A stretch of DNA of 9,324 bases, taken from assembly GCA_005880805.1 (NCBI GenBank), contig VBFZ01000139.1:1-9324 (forward strand), in the 5' to 3' direction. Below, in pieces: positions 1-5,672 of the stretch. Both the position numbers and the translations under genes were made by a program. Every line of letters begins with the position of its first letter. Positions within the stretch are counted from its first letter, which is position 1. This stretch comes from Chloroflexota bacterium (GTDB taxonomy: Bacteria > Chloroflexota > Limnocylindria > Limnocylindrales > CSP1-4). The notes beneath the pieces are model-generated. The model was not told the origin of the DNA. It searched no databases and saw only the letters and a list, made by a program, of their open reading frames with translations.

Positions 1-1
1 C

Positions 2-1072
2 CTCGCCGACCTAACGCGCGCCATGCACACCGCCGCCGAGGCAGCGCGAGAGACCACGATCAGCCAGTACCAGGGTGACGCGAAGGCGTTCATCGAGCAG
101 ATCCATGGCGCGTCGGCCACCGACGTGACCGACTTCCGCCAGCAGGCAGAAGACGACATCGCCGCCATCCGCGAGTGGTCGAAGGCCGAGATCGCCCGGA
201 TCCGCGAAGAGACCGAGAAGCGGATCGCCGCGCGCAAGTCACAGCTCGACGAGGACCTCGAAGGGCATGCCGCCTACATCGAGCGCCAGATCGAACGCGT
301 CCAATCGCGGATCACGGTGTTCGAGCAGGAAATGGGCCAGTTCTTCGAGAAGCTCCTCGCCGAAGAAGACCCGAGCCGTTTCGCCGCGCTCGCGCAGAAC
401 CTGCCCGAGCCTCCTCCGTTCGACGCGCCGGAAACCACTTCTGTCCGCACGGCGTTCGTGAGCCGAACCGAGGACTCGCCGACGGCCAACGCGGCCGAGG
501 CGAGCGATGCCGAGCCGCCTTCTCGCGAGACCGACGAGGCCGAAGCGGCCGCTGCTGCCCTCGAGGCCCGGTTCGAAACCGCCGACTCCGGCGAGTCCGA
601 CTTCGCGGCCGCGGAAGCCGAGGCCGCTGCCGCAGCCGAAACTGGCGAGGCAGCCGGTGACGGCGACCAGTCCGCCGAGGGCGAGGAAATTCCCGTCATG
701 GCCGACGATGCGCTCGCGGCACGGCTCGCGGGCCTCATCCCGGTGCGACCGGAGGGCGAGGGACCCGCTGACGGCCTTGGTCGAGGGAGCCAGGCGAAGG
801 AGTCCGGGCAGAAGACACAGCTCGTCGTGGTCGGCCTCGTGAGCGTCGCGTCGATCGCCAGCTTCAAGCGCCATCTCGGTCGCGTCGAAGGCGTCTCGAG
901 CGTCGGCGTCTCGTCGGGCCCCGACGGCGAGTTCCTGTTCACCGTCGGCCACTCTGACAGCGTTTCCCTTCGGGACGCAGTCCAGGGTCTGCCCGGCTTC
1001 CAGGCGAGGATCACCGGCGAAGGCGACGGCGTTATCAACGTCTCCGCGCACGACCCTGAGTCGGATAGCTAG
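2..1072 (+). CDS. Coiled-coil protein with acidic linker and C-terminal alpha/beta domain, 5'-truncated
   Basis: I do not recognise a named family. The frame is open to the left edge (first full codon at 2), and the Met at 23 has no Shine-Dalgarno sequence before it, so the real start is probably outside the window. Counting from that Met, residues 1-115 are charged, heptad-like and almost glycine-free: a long coiled coil (REWSKAEIARIREETEKRI at 50-68). Residues 130-262 form a low-complexity Ala/Glu/Asp-rich linker, with a short hydrophobic helix-like patch at 229-240 (DALAARLAGLIP). Residues 264-342 look like a compact beta-alpha-beta-beta-alpha-beta domain (strand LVVVGLV, helix SIASFKRHL, strands VSSVGVSS and EFLFTVG, helix SLRDAVQGL, strand VINVSA), resembling a ferredoxin-like or ACT/HMA fold. 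No signal peptide or membrane segment is seen, so it is likely cytoplasmic. It lies 44 nt upstream of a ParA-type ATPase gene, suggesting an adaptor or scaffold role. That role is inference; the coding call is firm. Confidence 0.85.
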   Translation, partial: LADLTRAMHTAAEAARETTISQYQGDAKAFIEQIHGASATDVTDFRQQAEDDIAAIREWSKAEIARIREETEKRIAARKSQLDEDLEGHAAYIERQIERVQSRITVFEQEMGQFFEKLLAEEDPSRFAALAQNLPEPPPFDAPETTSVRTAFVSRTEDSPTANAAEASDAEPPSRETDEAEAAAAALEARFETADSGESDFAAAEAEAAAAAETGEAAGDGDQSAEGEEIPVMADDALAARLAGLIPVRPEGEGPADGLGRGSQAKESGQKTQLVVVGLVSVASIASFKRHLGRVEGVSSVGVSSGPDGEFLFTVGHSDSVSLRDAVQGLPGFQARITGEGDGVINVSAHDPESDS

Positions 1073-1102
1073 GTGACGACCCCCGCCATCTCCAATGAGC
1101 TC

Positions 1103-1107
1103 AGGAG
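1103..1107 (+). promoter_or_regulatory. Ribosome binding site of the CpaE-like gene
   Basis: AGGAG lies 9 nt before the GTG at 1117. It supports that GTG as the start, giving a protein that begins with the first beta strand of the receiver-like domain (MSRHAVVIAL). No separate promoter is evident in the 44-nt gap behind the preceding gene, so the two genes are probably co-transcribed. Confidence 0.6.
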
Positions 1108-1116
1108 CAACTTGGA

Positions 1117-2352
1117 GTGAGCCGCCACGCGGTCGTCATCGCGCTCCCACACGAGGAGATGGTCCCGGTCAGCACGGAGCTGCGGCAGGCCGGTTTCGAG
1201 GTCCTGGGCGTGAGCACGGCCGACGAGCTCGAGTCGATCCTCTCGACCCGGCGCAACATCGCGCTGGCCATCCTCGATGGCGAGGTCGATTTCGATCGCT
1301 CGCTCGAGTTTTACGCGCTGCTGCATGACAACGGGCGGTCAATTCCCGCGCTGATGGTCGTCTCGCCACGGGCGATGGACCGTCTGACCGCCAACGTCAC
1401 GAAGACGTCGATCAACGACGAGTACTTCACGCGACCGTACTCCGCCGAGTCCATTCGCTGGCGCGTCGAGGCGATGTGCATCCGGTCGCAGACCGTCGAC
1501 GACGGCAGCGGCGCGATCCTGCAGTCAGCCGGCATCGAGCTCGGCGACTGGTCGCGTCGGGCGACGGTCGTGGCCGTCTTCAGCCCGAAGGGCGGCGTAG
1601 GCAAGACCACGATCGCGACCAACCTCGCGGCGACGCTCCAGCTCCGCAAGAACCAGCGCGTCCTGCTCATTGACGGAGACACTGTCACGGGCCACGTGAC
1701 GACGTCCCTCGGACTGGAGCAGGTCCGCACGATGGCCGACGCCTGGCAGGACGAGGCCGAGGGCGGCGAGCCCGCAACGATGCTCGACGTCGCGACCGCT
1801 CATCCGTCGGGCATCCGGGTGGTCGACCTGACCGACGACCCGCTGCACATGGCCGATCTGGACCCGGAGCGAGTCACGCAGGCGATCAACCTGTCGCGCC
1901 GCGCCTTCGACTACATCGTGATCGACCTGCACCCGTCCTACGGGCCGCTCAATCAGGCGATCTTCCTGGAAGCCGACCAGATCCTGGTTCCCGTCACGCC
2001 CGACGTGCCGGCCCTGCGCGCCGCCCTCCAGATGCGCGACGTCGCCACGGAGATGGGTGTCGTGGAGCGCGTCAAGATGGTCGTCAATCGAGCCAATAGC
2101 GGCGTGTCGGTAACCGACATGGAGCGCACCGTGGGGATGCCGGCGCTGGCGCAGATCCGCTCAGGCGGCCTCCTGTTCGTCCGCGCCGCAAACGAGGGCC
2201 GGACCGTGATCGAGCGGTTCCCCAAGGACAAGATCACCGAAGACTTCGAGACGCTCGCCGACAACGTCATGGGCCCGCATGCCGTCCCGAGCGTTGCCCC
2301 CGCGCCCGTCCGCGGCCTGTTCGGCCGCGTCAAGGAGCCGATCCGAGTCTGA
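1117..2352 (+). CDS. CpaE-like protein: degenerate receiver domain fused to ParA/MinD-type ATPase
   Basis: This 411-residue protein starts at GTG. Residues 4-125 form a response-regulator-like domain. The phosphoacceptor-like Asp is present (ILD, D54), but there is no acidic pair after strand 1 (ALPHEE instead) and the usual Lys-Pro is Arg-Pro (R106-P107), so it is probably a pseudo-receiver. Residues 150-385 are a ParA/MinD ATPase: deviant Walker A KGGVGKTT at 158-165 with signature Lys K158, switch I LIDGDTVTG around D186/D188, and Walker B YIVIDLHP with D270. This two-domain order is that of CpaE/TadZ proteins, which localise Tad pili, but no other Tad gene is in the window. Such ATPases typically dimerise on ATP and bind membrane or nucleoid. 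The C-terminus (VRGLFGRVKEPIRV, 398-411) is basic and amphipathic, reminiscent of the MinD membrane-targeting tail. Its likely partner is the coiled-coil protein encoded just upstream. Domain assignment is firm; cargo is unknown. Confidence 0.9.
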   Translation: MSRHAVVIALPHEEMVPVSTELRQAGFEVLGVSTADELESILSTRRNIALAILDGEVDFDRSLEFYALLHDNGRSIPALMVVSPRAMDRLTANVTKTSINDEYFTRPYSAESIRWRVEAMCIRSQTVDDGSGAILQSAGIELGDWSRRATVVAVFSPKGGVGKTTIATNLAATLQLRKNQRVLLIDGDTVTGHVTTSLGLEQVRTMADAWQDEAEGGEPATMLDVATAHPSGIRVVDLTDDPLHMADLDPERVTQAINLSRRAFDYIVIDLHPSYGPLNQAIFLEADQILVPVTPDVPALRAALQMRDVATEMGVVERVKMVVNRANSGVSVTDMERTVGMPALAQIRSGGLLFVRAANEGRTVIERFPKDKITEDFETLADNVMGPHAVPSVAPAPVRGLFGRVKEPIRV

Positions 2353-2401
2353 CGTTCGCCGCGCCCTGGCACCCGGCTCGGCTCGCGGCGGAGCGCCATC
2401 C

Positions 2402-2473
2402 AGTCGTTTACCACCGGGAGCGATGAGGTCACTCCCCGAAGCCGTCAGCTACTGCTACGGGTGGTAATCGACT
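2402..2473. repeat. Long imperfect inverted repeat, 14-nt arms, 44-nt loop with inner hairpins
   Basis: The left arm 2402-2415 (agtcgtttaccacc) pairs with the right arm 2460-2473 (ggtggtaatcgact) at 13 of 14 positions; the single mismatch is T2407/T2468. The 44-nt interior can itself fold twice: 2416-2420 with 2432-2436 (gggag/ctccc), and 2442-2448 with 2452-2459/60 (ccgtcag with ctg and acgg, 2-nt bulge). The whole resembles a three-way RNA junction. It begins 50 nt after the stop of the CpaE-like gene, so it would lie in that gene's 3' untranslated region. No T-run follows, so it is not a classical intrinsic terminator. Confidence 0.55.
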
Positions 2474-2623
2474 TCCGATTGGCCCCGGAAATGCGTCACA
2501 CACGGCCGGGAGTGGTATTTGGCGCCGCCTTCGGCCGACTCATTGCCGGGCGTCGTATTTGACAGAGAGCACCCCACCGCCTGATCGACGTGGGCCGCTC
2601 ACTGGGCCCGCGATTAATCGCCT

Positions 2624-2645
2624 GGCGCGTGGGGCGCCACGCGCC
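2624..2645. repeat. Perfect 9-bp GC-rich hairpin, 4-nt loop
   Basis: ggcgcgtgg at 2624-2632 is the exact reverse complement of ccacgcgcc at 2637-2645, with loop ggcg. Beyond a 2-nt bulge, three more pairs (2621-2623 with 2648-2650) can form. A perfect 10-bp palindrome, cgattaatcg, sits just to the left at 2611-2620. There is no T-run on either side. A transcription-stopping hairpin between convergent units is the simplest reading; a protein-binding site is an alternative. Confidence 0.45.
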
Positions 2646-2661
2646 GCAGGCCGTTGCTCCG

Positions 2662-2694
2662 AGAAGAACAAAACCGGGATGCCAGGCCTGACCG
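2662..2694 (-). terminator. Weak candidate terminator for the acsA transcript
   Basis: On the minus strand, CCGG (plus 2691-2694) and CCGG (plus 2674-2677) can pair around a GC-rich interior, followed at once by the pyrimidine-rich run TTTTGTTCTTCTC (plus 2661-2673). The stem is short and the interior pairs poorly. It lies over 200 nt beyond the stop of the last minus-strand gene, so this is only a possibility. Confidence 0.2.
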
Positions 2695-2906
2695 GCAGTC
2701 CTCCGCTCGGTGAACGCGTCGAGCGCGTCGGGATTCGTCCCGTCCCGAGCGTGGCCCGGAATGTTCCTGCGCTCACTAACGAGTGTCGGCCGGTATCGCC
2801 CGGCCAGGAGTGCGCGATCGGGCCCGGGACAATCGCCATTTGTCCTTCTGTGAGCAACAGGCGGTGGCACCAGGAGCCCGCCGCGCGGCATCGAAAATGC
2901 ACCGTT

Positions 2907-3557
2907 CTACCGCGAGCGGTCCTGCCAGCTGATCCCGCCAAGGGGCTGGCCGGGCAGCTTCGGTGCCGGTTCGCGTGTTCGCTTGTCGACCTGCGTCACT
3001 CCACGCAGATAGAAGCGGTTCACCAGCAGGGTGTCCACCTCCGGGTCGCCGACCTGCCGCTCGCCCAGCATCGCGGCGGCTTCGGTGACCGGCAGGAACA
3101 TCTCGGTGGCGCGATCGAGCAGTCGATCCGGCTCTGAGCCCGGGTACAGGTAGACCGTCCCGAAGATCCGGAACGGTGGCACCTCCAGCGCCACGTCGTA
3201 CGGGATCTTGTGGACCTTGAACGCTGCCCGCTCCTCATCGGTCAACGGCGGCTGTGATCCTTCGCCCGCCAGCACCACGATGAGGTCGTACGGGTCGATG
3301 CTCCTGAGACCCGGAGCATCCGTCAGAGGTGCCGATCCATCGACCGGTGCCCAGCGCACCTCCGTGATCGGGACGGCGTGGCGCTTGTTGAGCGCGTCCG
3401 ACAGCCGGCCTTCGATCTGCATCAGGCCGGTCAGCCGCCACTCCTCGGTCAGCCCGTCGAAGGCGATTCCGCGCGCGGTATACAACCGGCGGCCGGTCCC
3501 CGTCTCGGCCGGCTTGGCATCCTCGCCTTTCTTCCGCCTCAGGAAGTCGAAGGGCAC
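2907..3557 (-). CDS. Unrecognised 216-residue protein coupled to acsA, with an internal duplication
   Basis: The GTG start at 3557 lies 3 nt after the acsA stop, with GAGGAG (inside the last acsA codons) 6 nt ahead of it. Co-transcription and translational coupling are therefore very likely. I cannot name the family. The N-terminus is short and basic (FLRRKKG, 5-11), with no signal peptide or membrane helix. Two segments repeat the same pattern: residues 41-67 (R-x-x-G, then RLSDALN, then VPITEV) and 130-160 (R-x-x-G, then RLLDRA, then LPVTEA), with one short insertion in the second copy. Each looks like a small beta-rich unit. They are joined by SIDPYDLIVVLAG (87-99) and KIPYDVALEVPPF (117-129). 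The C-terminal tail (190-216) is charged and Pro/Gly-rich. The tight coupling suggests a role tied to acetyl-CoA synthetase or acetate metabolism, but that is only an inference. Confidence 0.85.
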   Translation of the reverse strand: MPFDFLRRKKGEDAKPAETGTGRRLYTARGIAFDGLTEEWRLTGLMQIEGRLSDALNKRHAVPITEVRWAPVDGSAPLTDAPGLRSIDPYDLIVVLAGEGSQPPLTDEERAAFKVHKIPYDVALEVPPFRIFGTVYLYPGSEPDRLLDRATEMFLPVTEAAAMLGERQVGDPEVDTLLVNRFYLRGVTQVDKRTREPAPKLPGQPLGGISWQDRSR

Positions 3558-3560
3558 TCC

Positions 3561-5534
3561 CTACTCCTCGGCGGCCCCCGACCGCTCGCGAATCGCGTCC
3601 ACAACGCCCGCGTCGGCGAGCGTGGTCGTGTCGCCCAGCGTTCGGCCTTCGGCGATGTCCCGCAGCAGGCGGCGCATGATCTTGCCCGAGCGGGTCTTCG
3701 GCAGGTCGGGCGTGAACATCAGGAACTTGGGGCGCGCGATCGGGCTGATGACTTTCGCGACGTGTTCGCGGAGCTCGATGCCCAGCCCGTCTGACGGCTC
3801 GACGCCCGCCTTCAGGATGACGAACGCGAAGATTGCCTGCCCGGTCAGGGGATCGTTCTTGCCGACGACCGCGGACTCCGCGACCTTCTTGTGGTCGACG
3901 AGCGCAGACTCCACCTCGATCGTGCTGATCCGGTGGCCCGCGACGTTCATCACGTCGTCCACGCGGCCGAGCAGCCAGAAGTAGCCCTCCTCGTCGCGCT
4001 TGGCGCCGTCGCCCGCGAAGTACATGCCGGGGAACCGGCTCCAGTACGTCTCCTGGTAGCGTTCCGGATCGCCGTAGATGCCGCGCAGCATCGCCGGCCA
4101 CGGTCGCTTGAGGACGAGGTAGCCGCCTCCACCGAGTGGAACAGACCTGCCCTCGTTGTCGACGACATCGGCCTCGATGCCCGGGAACGGGAAGGTCGCG
4201 CTGCCGGGCTTGGTGGTCGTGACGCCGGGCAGCGGCGTGATCAGGATCATGCCCGTCTCGGTCTGCCACCAGGTGTCGACGACGGGGGTCTTTCCGCCGC
4301 CGATGTTCTGCTGGTACCAGAGCCATGCCTCGGGGTTGATCGGCTCACCGACGGATCCCAGCACGCGCAGCGAGCTGAGGTCGTGCTTCGCCGGATGCTC
4401 CTCGCCCTGCTTCATGAACGCACGGATGGCGGTTGGGGCGCAGTAGAGGATCGAGACCTTGTACTGCTCGACGATCTGCCACCAGCGATCCCAGGCCGGC
4501 GTGTCCGGCGTGCCCTCGTAGAGCACACCGGTGGTCGCGTTGGCGAGCGGTCCATACACGATGTACGAGTGGCCGGTCACCCAGCCGATGTCGGCGGCGC
4601 ACCAGTACACGTCGTCCGGCTTGACGTCGAAGATCATCTCGTGGGTGAAGCTCGTCCCGACCAGATAGCCGGCGGTCGTGTGGACGATGCCCTTGGGCTT
4701 GGCGGTCGTTCCGGACGTGTACAGCAGATAGAGCAGGTGCTCGGAGTCGACCGGAACCGGCGAGCACGTCTCAGGCTGCCGGCCGACGATGTCGTGCCAC
4801 CACACGTCGCGGCCCTCGGTCATCGAAGTCTCGGCCGCGTCGCCCAGCCGCTGCACGACGAGGACGTGCTCGATCGTGGGCGCGTTCGCGATCGCCTCGT
4901 CGGCGGCGGGCTTGAGCGGAGTCGCCTTGCCGCGGCGCCAGCCGCCGTCCGCGGTGATCAGGACCTTTGCCTCCGCGTCGTTGATGCGGCCGGCCAGGGC
5001 CTCTGCCGAGAAGCCGCCGAACACGACCGTGTGCGCCGCGCCGAGACGCGCGCAGGCGAGCATCGCGACCGGCAGCTCGGGGATCATCGGCATGTAGATC
5101 GCGACCCGGTCCCCCGTCTTGACGCCCAGTTCCTTGAGCGCATTCGCGGCCTTCTGGACCTCACGCAGGAGATCCGCGTAGGTGATCGTGCGGGTGTCGC
5201 CGGGTTCGCCGATCCAGTGATACGCGACCTTGTGACCGAGCCCCTGTTTGACGTGCCGGTCGACGCAGTTCTCCGAGATGTTCAGCGTGCCGCCGATGAA
5301 CCACTTCGCGAAGGGGAGCTGCCAGTCGAGGGTCTGCTCGAATGGCTTCGTCCAGTCGACCCGCTCCCGCGCGATCCGCGCCCAGAACGCCTCGAAATCC
5401 CGGTCCGCCTCCTCATAGAGAGAAGCCTTCGCGTTGGCCTGCGCCGTGAACGCGGGATCCGGGGGGAAGGTCCGGCGCTCGGCGAGCAGGTTTTCGATGG
5501 CGGGCTGCGATGGGGCGGTCGAATCGACGGTCAC
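3561..5534 (-). CDS. acsA: Acetyl-CoA synthetase (AMP-forming)
   Basis: This enzyme activates acetate with ATP to acetyl-AMP and then makes acetyl-CoA in the cytoplasm. The 657-residue length is typical. Residues 1-90 carry the acetyl-CoA synthetase N-terminal region. The nucleotide loop is YTSGTTAKPKG at 272-282, with Ala where many enzymes have Gly. VGEPIN (395-400) and WWQTETG (422-428) follow. V319, T320 and W423 match the acetate-pocket residues V310, T311 and W414 of the Salmonella enzyme, supporting acetate over longer acids. The hinge region is GRVDDVMNVAGHR at 523-535. The C-terminal PKTRSGK motif (612-618) contains catalytic Lys K618, the residue acetylated by Pat/AcuA-type enzymes in other bacteria. 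Start GTG at 5534 is set by an AGGAGGT site 7 nt upstream. The gene lies 138 nt behind the broken mscS and is followed immediately by the 216-residue gene. All key residues are present, so it should be active. Confidence 0.97.
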   Translation of the reverse strand: MTVDSTAPSQPAIENLLAERRTFPPDPAFTAQANAKASLYEEADRDFEAFWARIARERVDWTKPFEQTLDWQLPFAKWFIGGTLNISENCVDRHVKQGLGHKVAYHWIGEPGDTRTITYADLLREVQKAANALKELGVKTGDRVAIYMPMIPELPVAMLACARLGAAHTVVFGGFSAEALAGRINDAEAKVLITADGGWRRGKATPLKPAADEAIANAPTIEHVLVVQRLGDAAETSMTEGRDVWWHDIVGRQPETCSPVPVDSEHLLYLLYTSGTTAKPKGIVHTTAGYLVGTSFTHEMIFDVKPDDVYWCAADIGWVTGHSYIVYGPLANATTGVLYEGTPDTPAWDRWWQIVEQYKVSILYCAPTAIRAFMKQGEEHPAKHDLSSLRVLGSVGEPINPEAWLWYQQNIGGGKTPVVDTWWQTETGMILITPLPGVTTTKPGSATFPFPGIEADVVDNEGRSVPLGGGGYLVLKRPWPAMLRGIYGDPERYQETYWSRFPGMYFAGDGAKRDEEGYFWLLGRVDDVMNVAGHRISTIEVESALVDHKKVAESAVVGKNDPLTGQAIFAFVILKAGVEPSDGLGIELREHVAKVISPIARPKFLMFTPDLPKTRSGKIMRRLLRDIAEGRTLGDTTTLADAGVVDAIRERSGAAEE

Positions 5535-5541
5535 TCCCGGT

Positions 5542-5548
5542 ACCTCCT
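5542..5548 (-). promoter_or_regulatory. Strong ribosome binding site of acsA
   Basis: On the minus strand, AGGAGGT lies 7 nt before the GTG at 5534. It is a near-perfect anti-16S match and fixes the acsA start despite the non-ATG codon. Confidence 0.75.
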
Positions 5549-5570
5549 GCCTTCCTTCCGACCTCCGGCA

Positions 5571-5576
5571 ATTCTA
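5571..5576 (-). promoter_or_regulatory. Possible -10 box of acsA
   Basis: TAGAAT on the minus strand matches the TATAAT consensus at 5 of 6 positions and lies 36 nt before the acsA start, which would leave a leader of about 30 nt. No good -35 hexamer is found at 16-18 nt spacing. Its position in the 138-nt gap between mscS and acsA suits an acsA promoter, but the evidence is weak. Confidence 0.3.
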
Positions 5577-5672
5577 CGCATGCGCTTGCCCAGGGCCCGA
5601 GGTCACGCGGGTGGGAGTCGTCGGCAGCGCCCTTATGTTGCCGCCGCCCCAGGTCCTGGCTCGCGCGCAGGC

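Larger units (their letters stand above)
2353..2906. other. Convergent intergenic region, 554 nt, without a convincing gene
   Basis: Plus-strand transcription ends on the left of this stretch and minus-strand transcription ends on the right. Short reading frames exist on both strands, but none has a good ribosome site, recognisable domains or protein-like composition. Several inverted repeats occur: 2402-2415/2460-2473 (long, one mismatch), 2357-2363/2384-2390, 2624-2632/2637-2645, 2704-2709/2720-2725, 2729-2733/2738-2742 (TTCG loop), 2788-2793/2800-2805 and 2827-2832/2840-2845. Only the first and third stand out from what GC-rich DNA gives by chance. None is followed by a clear T-run on the strand that needs terminating. 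I see no tRNA, tmRNA, RNase P or SRP RNA signature. It may hold terminators lacking U-tracts, a structured RNA, or the remains of a lost gene. Confidence 0.6.

Noticed and set aside
566..582. tRNA T-loop-like ggttcgaaacc
   Set aside because: It lies inside the coiled-coil reading frame, and no acceptor, D or anticodon arms can be drawn around it.
239..1051. Minus-strand reading frames of 250-270 codons opposite the coiled-coil gene
   Set aside because: The plus-strand frame has coherent coiled-coil and domain patterns and leads into the ATPase gene; the opposite frames do not look protein-like.
1117..2352. Assigning the ATPase as a Tad-pilus CpaE or as a chromosome-partition ParA
   Set aside because: Domain order matches CpaE/TadZ, but no other Tad gene, parB or replication gene is in the window, so I give only the structural description.
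2559..2587. TTGACA at 2559-2564 as a -35 promoter element
   Set aside because: The hexamer is perfect, but at 17-nt spacing the -10 would be tgatcg, a poor match, and no plus-strand gene follows.
2559..3137. 192-codon plus-strand reading frame in the convergent intergenic region
   Set aside because: It has no ribosome site, its composition is typical of non-coding GC-rich DNA, and its second half lies antisense to the 216-residue gene.
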